From the NCBI GenBank assembly GCA_013433145.1, contig CM024178.1, positions 6,495,260 to 6,559,259 on the forward strand: DNA of 64,000 bases. The letters run 5' to 3'. Each line of letters starts with the position of its first letter. Within the stretch, counting starts at the first letter, position 1. The translations under genes and the position numbers were made by a program. Shown one piece after another: positions 1 through 28,728 of the stretch. Under the pieces are notes generated by a model, which did no database searches, was not told where the DNA came from, and saw nothing but the letters and a program-made list of their open reading frames with translations. The stretch comes from Ascaris suum (lineage: Eukaryota; Nematoda; Chromadorea; Rhabditida; Ascarididae).

Positions 1-348
1 TTAACGAGATATAAGCCACTTGCAAGTGCGCCAAGTAATGCACTAAATGGAGAAATCGTTCGAAGCAGCACAGCAATCAAACCATATGTTCTATATTCAA
101 CAAGAGGCCGAAATTATGAGGGAAGACACCATGTTATGTATTAGATTCATCACATATCACGATCCCAAAGTACTGCATTCGTTGAGCACATAAACCATCA
201 ATTCTACAACAATCCAAGCAGCCTCTTGACCACCACCTCAAATATACGTTATAGCTCCATGGATCCAAATTCTAAGCACGAGCCATCTCTCGTTCAACTT
301 TTGATGACTCTGAAGAAGAAAAATTTGAGCGTGAAGAAGAGTACAAAC
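1..348 (-). other. Intron of the tryptophanyl-tRNA synthetase gene, continuing off the left edge
   Basis: The donor after WARS exon 3 is at 348-347 on the minus strand. The next expected conserved block (an MTDDEK-like segment) is not found down to position 1, so the intron extends beyond the window. A short hydrophobic open stretch on the minus strand between about 110 and 1 has an in-frame stop just before it and no acceptor. It was not called. Confidence 0.7.
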
Positions 349-1811
349 CTGTATAATTAAAGGGACATCGAAGGCGTCCTGGAGAAACTTCGTAAAGAGG
401 AAGGGCACAAGATGACCAAGATGAAGACTGCCACTGCTCGGTCCTCGACCGGTGTAAAGGAAGAACGGCTTTTTCTGCTCCACTCGGTCTAGTATTCGTG
501 AAAAATCTCTAAAACGACCACCATGAGTAAAAAAATAATTAACAGCACAAGCAAAACTCGTTGGTCAACCGAGAAGACATTCCGTTTTCCCTTCCGCTTC
601 AAAGTAGAGACATCTTCGTCGACGGTTCACTCTTTTCCTTAAATTATCTCTTTCATTTATAGGGTTGGTTTTTTTAACAGTTTGTTTGCGCGGATATCGC
701 GAAAAAACAGCCATTATTCTGCTAGTGAGGTCTTGCTGGAAGTTTCAGAGAGTAAGGGGCGGAGAGTGGTGGTAGAGTGGCAATACCACTGCTCATGGAG
801 ATTCTTTATTCCTAGCTATTCGAGCAACTTTAGCTAATGGTGGTTATTTGATAAACATCACATAGTTTTTAGTACAGCGCCCAATTTTGATCTTGGATCC
901 TACTCCAGAAATCTCACAATTCCGGTCGATTTTTGGAATAACGACTGCATGGATAAAAATATTGCATACCAATGTCTCTGAAGGGAGAATTTCCGTAAAT
1001 TTTGCAAAATGCAACATGAACATGAACTGCGAGTTCAACTCCAAAATTTGCAGTGGAATTCATGGAAACTTAACAGCTACAGCTCGCCTAGGATCTGAAT
1101 TTTTCATGTGCTCTTCGCACTCAAATTTAGCACTTTAGACTGAGGACCAAAAAAAAACCATTTTTCAACCATCAACGACGGGCTTTTAAACTGTTACTTG
1201 ATCAGTGGTCTCATTAAGTAACAAAAGAGCAAAAAACAACGGACCGATGCGCAAAGAAGAGGCCTCTTCTGAGCATTGGATGTGCTTTCTTGCCTGTCAC
1301 CCTCTCGAAGCGCTCAATTAAGCTTGCATCCAATTTGTGACAACCAAATTTTGCTGAAATATTGCGTATAGCCGACAAAAAAATACTCATTAAAAAACGT
1401 TCTAAGAGTAAATTTCTTCATTAGTCCACATAAGAGTACATCGTGTTTCGGCTAATACCAACGGTTTTTTCAAATCTGCTGACGCGTTTTGCCTTTCAAA
1501 TCTCCCATAAGAAAACTAGATTATCAGCTTCTCGAAGCGTTCTTAAACGATTATTTCAAAAGTGCTCCTCTCAACCGAAACATTTTATAACGGAATATGC
1601 AAAATAAAACGAATTATGAAGAATTGTGAAGCGTACCGATGAGTTTATCATAGTCGATACCTTTGGCACTCGATGCTGTTACATCCCAAGGTGTAACTAA
1701 ATCTTCTATCTCCTCGTTGCCTTTCGTATTCGTTGCAACGCCTACGACACCGTTCCCAATAATGCCATCCAACCGTAACTCCTCAACGGCTATATCCGCC
1801 AAGTCGGTCAT
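349..1811 (-). CDS. WARS1: Tryptophan--tRNA ligase, cytoplasmic (5' part, three exons; 3' end outside window)
   Basis: Charges tRNA-Trp with tryptophan in the cytosol (class Ic synthetase). Exons on the minus strand: 1811-1637, 1353-1245 and 508-349, joining in phase to 148 residues. Exon 1 ends in [12 protein letters not shown] and exon 2 carries [10 protein letters not shown]. Exon 3 carries [16 protein letters not shown] followed by HLGH (residues 124-127), the ATP-binding HIGH-type signature. All three blocks match animal cytoplasmic WARS closely. The KMSKS-type signature and the C-terminal half lie left of the window. The start is the ATG at 1811. The frame stays open upstream and an AAAG acceptor-like site lies about 25 nt before it, so a few more N-terminal residues are possible. 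The roughly 45 residues before the conserved core are not alignable by eye, and no WHEP domain is seen. Identity is secure; only the N-terminus is uncertain. Confidence 0.95.
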
Positions 1812-4800
1812 TATACAGACACCGAGTACTATTACCTTTAATGAAAAGGAATCGTTAAAAAAGGCACCGGGAAAACAAACCTCGGCGGTAAACTTTTCAT
1901 ATAATGCAGAAACGTTTTAGAAGAAGGGGGGAAGGGGAATAGCAAATAGTCAAACCTAGCGAAGTGTGACAAAAATTTAATCGCTTTATATTTAATTTCT
2001 CATTTCGGATTAATATATTTGCAGAAAACAGCGATTGTTGCACTCAATTTGACTGCATGCACCCCCCTTTACGCTCCATTGTCCAATTCTATCAAACAGT
2101 ACTCGTGAGTTCAATGCGCCATAATTGCCAGTCTCTGTGGAAGCATCGACGCGTCGAAGTGGCGAAGTCAAACTATTGCGGACGGCTTATTCTCCTTGCA
2201 TCCCCCTCCCCCCGCCTCCCCTCCACCCGTCGCAAAACGACAGCTCTCAAGTGTTTTGGCATCGAATTGTCTCTGGCTTCTAAGTGTCCCGATGCGAAAA
2301 CGTCTGCGCAAAAAAAAGCGACACCGATATTCAAGCACCAAAGCTGCATATACCGGTGATGGTGATTATGAATGAACAATGATACAGTGGTGCCCTCTGT
2401 CGTACCGCATCTTGCCATTTAGCGAGGCATGAAATCTGCACACAAATAACAGCTACTCCGAACTAACAGACATAATGGTGCAGTGAAGTGGTAGCAATAT
2501 AAGAGTGCAAAGGTGTGAAGGTGTAATACCGTCAAACTATGCTGGCAAAGTTATTCGGTGCAGCTAGTGTAAAACTACGCTTTAACCACAACAACAAATG
2601 GAGAGAAAAATGCTACAGAAATACCGCGAAAACATGAGACTTTGCAGGGCTGAAAAAATCCCCTCTTCCCTCTACATTTAACCTCCCAGTAATCCAATAT
2701 CAAAATCCTTCCAACCTAGAGCATACCCGCCACCCTTCCCTTCCTGGATTCGTCTGACCGCGCACACTTTCCTCTAAGGACACGAGCATGGTTACGTAAG
2801 AAATGAAAGCGATTGCAAGTTCGCTACAACGAGTAGCAAATCGCTGCGAGCACCATTTTATGCAGTAACAGCACCACTACTCAGGCAAACGGTCGGTAAG
2901 CAGAGAGTTCTCGAGAGCATATGAGGGTGCTTAGCGTTCACGCGGTCTAAGATGTGATTAGGTGACTTCGAAAGCCTTAGCTTACAATTAACCAGGTTGT
3001 CGAACTATCTTGCGCACCTACTCACAAATCGACCTTCAGGCACATGAGTGGTAAGTTTAGAATAAAAGGAACTAGAAGATCCCCGCGACATTCGGCTTCC
3101 TCAAGATTGCTAGCGAGAGAATAGATGAGTGAGCTAGAGATTTTCAAAGATTTTTCCATGCCGATGGATGGTGGGGGGGGGGGGGGGGGGGGGGAGGGGG
3201 AGGATGCTGGCAACGTTGAGCCATTGTTCCTCGCCCATTTTGGTACTCGGTCAATTATGAATGGGAACCTCCTCGATTATGACAGTCAAATGCCGAATAT
3301 GCAGAGAGGAGATGATTTTATAAAAAGCCGCATATGACGAGCTGAAAGTCTCCTCAGACCTTATCATCAATAAATATCAACGGAATGAATGAAAGAAATA
3401 GGAATTGGCATCGAAGAAGAAAAAATTTGCGTCTTTTTATTCATAAATTGATGGAAACGCATAAAAATAATGAAGAGTTTATAAAGACAAACATCCAATT
3501 CGTGGTCTCGATGAAACGATTTCCGGGGTTGACAACATCAAGCACACCGAAAGTTTTTAGCAAACAAATAAACACGGATATATTTATGGCTATGACAGAA
3601 TCCTTGCACGATGCGTTCCATGAATGTGCAGTCGAAAATGTCATTGAAAGCAGCATTGATAAATCCTTCACTCAGTTTAAGACAAATGATTTAGTCGAAG
3701 CACCTTCTCTGCTCTAGACTCTGTCTGGAATTTAAAAACTCTGGGAGGTATGCACCTGTAAAGCATTTCCGAAACGCCCTCCGGGTATAACTCCAGAGCC
3801 TGGAGTTTCACCATTCCACGCGCATTATAGCATGTATTTCTGAGCGTTTATAAGGCAACCGAAATGATGCGTTATACTCAATAGGGGATCGACAGTGCTA
3901 GGAAAAGCCTTGTCATAGTTTTCAACACATGGATAAAGTTATCTTCAACATACAATCTGCGGTACGCATAGCTCTTGAAGCAGTTTTATCACAATAGGAG
4001 CAAGGATTCAAGTCACTTATCTCAGTGCAGAAATCATGAACATTACTTTCTATAGAAGGCGACACTTCTCCGATGACTCAACTGGATCCGTCATGCCGGA
4101 AGTTCATGTGCAGCATATGACGTCTTCCTGTTTAAACTTGAAGGCACCAATTACTTCAGCAATTGAGTAATTAGAGAGGTCTTCTCTAAACGTATATGTA
4201 ATATTCTCTAATCAGCAGATGCCTTTTGAAATAAACGACAGATTACTAATAAGGACAAAAATATTGAGTGTCTCTCACAGAATTCTTATAGGTGACGCCT
4301 CTAGCAATTGGTCTATAATTTCTTAAGTCCATGAACGGAAACTGTGGTCTTACTTTTTTGTGGTCTTACTAGCACCATAGACTCTACTTTTGTGGGCCGC
4401 AACGTTTTTGATGACCTTGTCATCCTCGCATTCGAAACATAAGACACTTCTGCTAAATTCATGAGGCAACCATATGCAAGCATCGAATTCATTTGTTCCA
4501 TCGCACTCACTGCCCCGTCTCCACATGTGCGTTTCCTTACACGAGACAATTGTGCATTTTATATGATTGACAAAAGTCTTAGTGTAAAATTTTCCTATTA
4601 GTATTTAGCACTTTAGCCGAACTCTATCATGCCGTGCATTTCCAAGAAAAGTGAGAGAAGTCTGTTTATTGGTACCCTCAAAAGCCGGATTGAAACGCTG
4701 CAGTTCCTCTGAACGAATCGATGGGTGAGGGCAATTGCTGCACTAGCTTACAGAAACGATAGAAGGAGGGAAGTCGCATAGCTTTTCAGTTCTCCGAGAA

Positions 4801-5229
4801 ATTTGCATGGACAGTGTTAAAATGTAAAAAAAAGAAACTTCCTCGTTTCCTTCACTTGTCACCTACTCAAGTGGGTTTACTCTCAAGCCTTCCATTGTAT
4901 TGCAGCAGAAGTTAGAAATTTGCTGATCGCTAGTTCTAACTTTCGACATTGGCTGCTTTCATTGGGCAACATCTACTATTCTCACCGGATCGAAACAGCC
5001 TAATTAGGATTGATTTGCATGAGTTCTGCCTAATTCATGTGTTGAAAAAATATGAATAACTTCGAAGCCTTCTCAGACAGTTGCATTGTATAAAAGTCTC
5101 TGTTTCCGAAGCATTGTTGTCTTGTTGCTGAGAATATTCGCTTATCAATGTACCTGATTGTGTTACTACTTCCTTTCTTATCATTTTTCCTCGTTGAGAA
5201 GATTTCAAAAATTCGCTGGCACAAATAAG
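1812..5229. other. Intergenic region, no supported gene
   Basis: About 3.4 kb between the WARS start and the region downstream of the PTR gene. Open frames of 60-110 codons occur on both strands (for example 3385-3717, plus), but this length is expected by chance at this base composition. None has a recognisable domain or splice context. A 22-base poly-G run sits at 3173-3194. The WARS promoter should lie here, but no clear core element can be pointed to. Confidence 0.5.
3173..3194 (+). repeat. Poly-G tract, 22 bases
   Basis: An uninterrupted run of 22 G followed by a purine-rich tail. It is the longest of six such runs in the window and makes a spurious poly-glycine frame. Its exact length may be uncertain in the assembly. 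Confidence 0.9.
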
Positions 5230-5427
5230 GTTAACTCTACGAACATGATACGATTAAACGGCGATTTTATAAAATTTTGTTCAACAATTTCTTCATTGAT
5301 AAACGCTTCATTTCACATTCTTTGTTTTTTCATATATTCGAAACCGTTTCAAAATTCAAGAAATGAATCATCAAACATAGTATTCAAGCTTCTAAACACT
5401 TATTTTAATACAGTCGTTAAGGCTTAA
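5230..5427 (+). pseudogene. Possible last exon or remnant of an SRW-type chemoreceptor (GPCR)
   Basis: A plus-strand open segment preceded by a TAAG acceptor-like site and ended by TAA. It encodes 65 residues with one hydrophobic segment reading INASFHILCFFIYSKPF. Nematode SRW-family receptors typically show an INA..H...C...S..Y/FR pattern at the end of TM7, and the spacing here fits it. No matching TM1-TM6 exons were found upstream between 2 and 5.2 kb, so if the resemblance is real this is probably a relic or a badly diverged gene. It lies just past the 3' end of the PTR gene on the opposite strand. The call rests on a short motif only. Confidence 0.25.
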
Positions 5428-5550
5428 TTAAAAATAAAATTTTAAAAAGTTTGTGCTAAGGAACAATGCTGAGATTCGAGAAACACAATATACTGTTTTC
5501 TATAAAGAAAGTTGTTTTTTTTTTCACTTTCAAAGAAAATAACGACCTGT

Positions 5551-5556
5551 TTTATT
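5551..5556 (-). terminator. Polyadenylation signal AATAAA of the PTR gene
   Basis: AATAAA on the minus strand 80 nt beyond the TGA stop of the patched-related gene. This is a normal spacing for a short nematode 3' UTR. No closer AATAAA was seen. Confidence 0.6.
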
Positions 5557-5635
5557 ACAAGCATCGACAACGGGAATGAATACAATTTTACAACAAGACA
5601 CGATGATATAAACAATATCTCTAGATAGTGCATTG

Positions 5636-22311
<16,676 letters not shown>

Positions 22312-25300
22312 ACTTAAATGCGACTTATATTCGAAGGCACAAGATTTGTGCATAAGAGAGACGTTAAAATTCGAAAGTACTAAACAATGGATGGTGGCCA
22401 AGGTTTGGTCAAATAAGAAAGAATATCGAGTTAGCTACAGAGTTCGTAAGTATATTTAAGGTCCACCCTAAAGAGCGAGACGCGTTCCCACAATGAAGTA
22501 ACACATCACAACTTTAGGACGACAAAACAATTTCAATTCACTGAATAATGTCGAAACTTTCTGCATTTCATTGACCGGTGTCAGCATTGACCATGAACGC
22601 ATTTTTTTTGTCGAACATAACAGTTGTGCTCAAGAAAAAAAGAACAAGCTCTGACATTGGTCAACTTTTCCTCACTTAAAAACGATTCATTTTACGCACA
22701 ATTCACAATATTTGGCCATCGTGCATTATTTTTGCTGATCAACTTCACGCACTTGCTGTAAAGCCCAAATTTATTGCAGACATTATTCTAGCGATGTTTT
22801 CGAATGTGATATCACTATACACTTAAATTTTATGATTTAATCGCTGACTTAACAGAACAACTATCAGTGGTGAAATGAAGTAGCCGAAGTACAGAGAAAA
22901 ATTCTCAGAGAAAAACTATCAATAGCCAAAGTACAGAAAAATATAGCCAAAATACGTTTTCAGGGAAAAATCATGCAGTAAGTTCGAGAACAGAAAGCCT
23001 ATGTTTAAAGTCGACTTATTTCGGTGACTGAAATCGATCATAGAAAATCGCTTTTAAGTGATTATTTAAAAAAAATAAGAAATTGTTTTTCAGCCGTAAA
23101 ATATTATGTCAATTTCTATAATTTTTGTCTCTATTACGACAAACGATCAGTTATTTTCTACGATCTTTTCTTCTCGTTTTAATATTATCTTCTTTTTCAT
23201 TTCGAGGCATTTTTACTTTCGTTTTGGTCTATTTTCGATTTTTTTAAAATCTGTTTTTTTCTCATCACTCTCACTCTCATGCCCCCTTAACTGTTACAAA
23301 CATTTCCTGGAATTTGAATGTGATAAGGATAGTTGTGAAAGATTTAATATAATTGTTTGCATTCCAACGAGAGAAGTAAATTATGCGAAATTGCGGTTTT
23401 CTAACGGATTGCGAGTGGTCACTTTCATTTGCTTGCAAATGGACGCTACGTACGATATGTGACGCATTGAACCAAACTGGTTGTAAGTCTCAATATGTGT
23501 CAATCATAAAGTGGACATCAACAATGCATTCGACGCACAAGCGATAATGAGTTCGTTTTTCAAGAAGAAGCATTTCATCGCTTAGTGGTCAGTTAATCGT
23601 TGGAAACATATTCAAATAAGGATATTTTTTAAAGCTGCCTAACGATTGCATTTAGCAGTTTCTTCGTTGCTGAGCTAAAGCGAATAAATAATTGAGAATA
23701 TGCGCACATCGTATATATATCGCGATAGAAAGAATGGTCAGATCCGAATTTCCAGCCTTTTATCAATAAGAACACGGGGACGGGGGATTTCTAATGCTCA
23801 CATTGTTTGAATGCGAGCAGTGAGAGAGAGAGGGATTTAGGGTTGCCATTAGTAGAAAGAGGTTCATGTGCATATTTCAAGACGACTTATTGTTACTGTC
23901 TGAGAACTCGCCTTTTTTAAGCAGGCAAGTGGAGGCTTTCTTGAAACACTCACCCTCCTCCCCCGCCCCTTTCTGCTCCTCCAACTCACTCTGAAGTTTA
24001 AGAATAGAGGGTTCTGGTCTTTCACTCTGCTGTAGAAAGGGCTCATGTTCTTGGAAGAGATTATGTTCAGGATAGTGTAATCTATATTCAAGCAAGTTCA
24101 ACACACTCCTCATCGCAATATGATGTTTCGATCAATCACCTCTTAAGAGTACCCCATTTTTCAACAATTGTTTACGACGTCTGCGTAGGAACATATCATA
24201 ATCATAATTAGTGAGGACTTTATAGCAAACATTGACGCGGCGGATTTAATCAATGCGGAAGGAAGAAAAAAACAACAAACCTATAGACGAGGAATCCAAG
24301 ATGGTGGAAGAATTTTTGGATTTGATGCGAGATGATATATCCAGGAGATTTCATGGCCCCGTCGGAACCACTCTCGCGCAAACAATGTGCGCCTTCCTCG
24401 AATCCGGACACTCACGACGACGTGACGTTTTGCCCAAGTGAACGATCCCCCCCGCTCGCAAGACACCACTTTTGACGCTCCATTCGTTCCTCTTAATCCA
24501 TCGATTCATTCAGGTTTCATCGAATCACTTTCACCCCTTCTAATCTCTTAATTTTTTTGCGGTTGTTTATTAACATATTTTTACCTATTTACTCATCAAC
24601 GTAGAAACATTCGCATTACAAAGTTGTTAAAAATTAACTGTTTAATGATGGATGTATCATATAAGACAAAGCATCAATAAGAATAATTGCAAAAATCGGT
24701 TGATAAATCTGCAAAAATTAACTTTAGTGATTAATTTCACTTCAAAATTTAGAGAATCTCATTTTAATTAGTTAGTTATACCGGCAGCTTCTATTTGACG
24801 AATATATCATGGGCTTATTTTTCTTAGCAATCTGCGGTGAGGATTCGAAGAAAAACGAGCGAAAAATAATTACAGGAATGCGATATTGTTTCGGGAGATT
24901 GCAAGACAATATGATAGTTAAAGTTGTCCCTACTATAAAGCAATCGTTTATTACTCTTAAAAGTTGGCATGTAAATTCACTGAAATAACAGAGAGATTAT
25001 CGTGCAATATCGACAGACACATCAAGGTGCACACTGATAGCACCTGAGAATGAATACGCAACGTGATGTGATACCTAACTAGCTAATGAAATCACTTGCA
25101 CACGAATTTTAAAAGACGCTGCTTGTGCAAGTTGCAGCATCTATGAATAAACAGTGCTACAACTACTTTTTTTCTTCGTAAAAATAGTTGAATATTTTCG
25201 CAGAACATCGTTTTTGTTGTTTTGAAGAAAATCCACTTTTGAGAGGGACTTGATCGTACTTTCGACGAAGAAAACCTTCACAGTTCACCGCAGTTTTATT

Positions 25301-28300
25301 TGTTTTTTTCTAGCATGAGAGCATAAAACCTGCTTCCATCGACGAAATAGCGCTGTTAATTCGCTAAAAATTCCACATATTCGATCGTTTATGTTTTTTG
25401 GAGCTGTCCACATCATGTCTCTAAAGTTTTGATCGTCTCTATTGCATTCATTTGTTGTTTTCTCTTCGAAGGAATTTTCTCGAGTATCCTTATTGCTTTC
25501 TTTGTATCCTTATTCAATATTTTCATCAAGAACTCTATTTTATTCCACTCGTTAAACACGAATCTCTTTTTCTTTCCGAACGATTTTCTTTCAATTTTCT
25601 GCATTGTATTTTAGATCTCATTTATCTCATCTCAAACCGGGCATCATCGAAAGCACTTATAAGTTTGTGATGAATATAATGCCCAATACATCCCTTAATC
25701 TTCAACCTTCTTTGTTGAGTAGTCAATTCTCTATCAAGCAATTTAGCACCTGAAATCCTGAATTTCCTAATAACTCGCACCACCCCCCGTTCAGATTTCT
25801 TTATGCCCATCCGAATATGGGCTGCTAATAATTTTCCGTTCAAAAACTGAATCTCAGAACGATTAGTTTACGAACTGTTTTGGTTCGAACAAAGTGGACG
25901 CCCTGAATAACTGACTAGCAAGGAAATTTCAGCTGTGCTACGATGTCCTGATCTTGAGCTGCGGCGGGGATACGTTGTGTTCCAACAGGTGCTGCAACTT
26001 TTCGCAATATTTCGGAGTTTTAAAGCTGTTCACACCGCACTGTTTGTGAGTATTAGCATAACGACATGAGAGGAAGGGGAAAAGACGGGGAATTTACCTT
26101 CCTGTGGTCTGAGTGAAAAGAAAACTTTAAAGCTGAATTCTCCTCGTGAACAATATGTTATTAGGGAGATCTGCAACTTGCAACCAACCGCAGGAAGCGT
26201 TCGGATTTTACAGCGTAATGCTTGTAAAGGTTGGTGAGTGGAATGGATCCGTTGATCGGTAGAATCATATGCAGATTTTAAAGAATGTAAGCTTGCATTT
26301 TTGTTGTGATGAAAGCAGTGATTAAAGAATGAGTGGTAACGATGTCGTGATTTTGCAGTCGCTGAAGTTCACTGTGGATTGCTTGTAAGCTGCAAACTCT
26401 TTCAAACGGTAAATTAAATGTGCATGTTGGACTTTCACTTCTTCGGCGTCAATTTGTAACTTGCAGCATTGAAGTAAAACTCCTTCAAAGAAAGTGTTCT
26501 CCACGATTTGCAGCGTGGATTTGTTGAACATTTTCGAGAGGTTTTCGTTACTTAACTGCCTATTTATTTTTTAGTACATAATGTTCCTATTTGTTCTCCT
26601 TGTTTAACCGTACCAATTTTCCGCAAAGTTTTTTGTAGTTTACACTGGTGTTTGGAAGGGCCCCCGCTGAGGCCTCCGCCGGGCTGGGGGGGGCTGGCGA
26701 TGGACTCCAAACACTAGCTCATACTATGCGCATTACTCTAACAGACTGAAAACCTCTAACTTCGAATCGGTGCAGTATCGCATATACAAATATAATCTGA
26801 TATTTTGTCACAAAATTATGTGGGATCTTGCCGACATCATAATCGATTTCCGTTCAAGAAAGTTTTACAGCATGGACAATAGATACTGCAATGAGAGGGT
26901 TTCGCATACGGCAAATTTGAGATACGGGTGAAGTGATAAAATGAATATAAAAAATAATGCGAGTACGCTTTCCTGAACACCTCAGCATGGGTGAAAATGG
27001 AACCATATTTACAAAGCTTTCATCCTTTTGAGGATGCTCGCTAAAAAGCTGATTATCACTTCGCACGTAGGGTGGAGAAGAGATCAGGTATGGGGAGTAA
27101 ACCTTTCGACTATTGAGGAAAAGGTGTCACTCACAAAACGGTGATTTTAGACATTGTTGCTAGTCAATTGTAGTACGAGAAATTCCAGGTAGGAAATTCC
27201 ATGAAAGAATTTCTAAACGCAGTTTGCCAAGAAAAAAACAAAGAAAAAACATTTTGATCACTAGACACATTGGTGCAGTACTGTTTTAACATCGTGACCA
27301 CAAGTCAAAGTATACCATAGAGGCATCAATATTTCCACGACGCGATAGTGGTTACTACGTCTCAATCTATAAAAACAGACGGATGCGATGGTGTCATAAG
27401 TGGTTGGGAGTTACCTGTTGTTACGAAATTATGATCAGAATTGTCTACAACTACCTGATGAGTGGACCTTCTTCGGAATAGAATGAAAGCAGCACGGTTT
27501 ATTTCTTACTCTAGTAGCGGATAGAAGCGTAGAAACTCTTTTGTCCAATCTGCAAGAATATATTGTCCTCTTAAGGGGAATAATTGATTTTGCAGAGTGA
27601 TACCAATGCCTGAAGGTGAATAATTCATTAAATTTAATAGACCCCGTCACTGGAGTTAACATCCAAACCGTCTTTTCAGTATGGCTGAAATTTAGGTTGA
27701 AAGTCAAGACCGTCCAATCATTCTGATGTACCTTTCCATTTCTGGCCTTGTGACCTCAGATTAAGCGCTAATATCCAATCGCAAATCAAAAGCCAGGATT
27801 ATTGAACCACCACACCACATCCATTAGTGCGAGGACGGGGATGAAAGGACGGGGGGAAGGGAGCGAGGGAGAGGGTTAACTATGGGGCTCGAAGAAAATG
27901 AAGGCGAATGCTTCGTTTTCAAAGCGACGATACACTCACTTCCATCCTTCTCATAACATTTTGTCCTCTATTCATTTACAGCGCCGGAGAGAAGTCCTAC
28001 AGCTTTCCGCTGGTCTTACCCAATCAAAAACATCTCTAAGTTTTTTTTGCATTCCACATAAACTTGTGCTTAACGTCAGCTTGGTTTGGTGATGTCGTAC
28101 AAATTGACTAGAGAAGAGGTCCTGAGATGTGGAGTCATTTGGCCGCAATTGAGGATTACTTTCCGGCTGGTTGTGAATGAAAGTCATGGTACATTGTTTG
28201 CAACCGAAAGTCTTTCGGGTATGCGAAAACATTTTTTTTTGGTTTAATGTCTCAGCTTTTATGACTGCCTGACTTCCACTAGATGTGTTTCCTTTCTCTG

Positions 28301-28649
28301 GTACATTTTTTGTCCTAGTTTCAGACGTAACTAATGTTTTTTTAAATTTCAGGTGTAATTAATATTTTTTTGTATTCGTTTACTATCATTGTTGATATTT
28401 CTATCACAGTATTGGTATATTACGACGGTGATCTATTTAAGCAAGTGAATGGGCACGCTTGTGACAATCTTTATTTTATTACCACCTTTTGTTGTCAAAA
28501 AATGAATGGGCAACGTTTTTTTTATTCACCGTTTTTCGTTTTCCCACTGCAACCCTTTGACTGATGTGCTGATTGATATTCTGCGAAGAATCGTTCTCTC
28601 GTTGATACACTATGAGTGTTTTTTTTTAAATTTGAATAATATTATATTG
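22312..28649. other. Divergent intergenic region between the PTR and exportin-7 genes
   Basis: About 6.3 kb upstream of both the PTR start (minus) and the exportin-7 start (plus), so it should hold both promoters. Open frames reach only about 120 codons, are AT-rich and match no family. Immediately 5' of the PTR ATG the minus strand reads TTTAAG then one base, a possible spliced-leader acceptor. A GC-rich island flanked by short inverted repeats lies at 26645-26717, and a G-rich purine tract at about 27830-27890. Confidence 0.55.
26645..26717. repeat. GC-rich island flanked by 12-bp inverted repeats
   Basis: CTGGTGTTTGGA (26645-26656) and TCCAAACACTAG (26706-26717) are inverted repeats with one mismatch. 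They bracket about 50 bases that are strongly G/C-rich, unlike the surroundings. The shape suggests a tiny inverted-repeat element or a structured regulatory site. Confidence 0.55.
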
Positions 28650-28660
28650 TTGTTTGCAGT
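28650..28660 (+). promoter_or_regulatory. Splice or trans-splice acceptor upstream of the exportin-7 start
   Basis: TTGTTTGCAG followed by an open leader of 69 bases and then the exportin-7 ATG at 28729. Cleavage would fall after 28659. In nematodes such a site is either a 5'-UTR intron acceptor or a spliced-leader addition site. No upstream UTR exon can be identified, so trans-splicing is the simpler reading. Confidence 0.45.
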
Positions 28661-28728
28661 CGGTTTGGAATCTGCGGGATTTGTAACATCTCAGCTGGTT
28701 AAACGTATTGTTGTATTGCCCATCAACA

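Noticed and set aside
1..112. Hydrophobic open stretch on the minus strand at the left edge
   Set aside because: A stop lies directly upstream, there is no AG acceptor, and it does not match the WARS sequence expected next.
3125..3337. 70-codon plus-strand frame with poly-glycine
   Set aside because: The frame exists only because of the poly-G tract; there is no motif and no splice context.
3385..3717. 110-codon plus-strand frame
   Set aside because: At this base composition several frames of this length are expected by chance in 64 kb; no recognisable domain.
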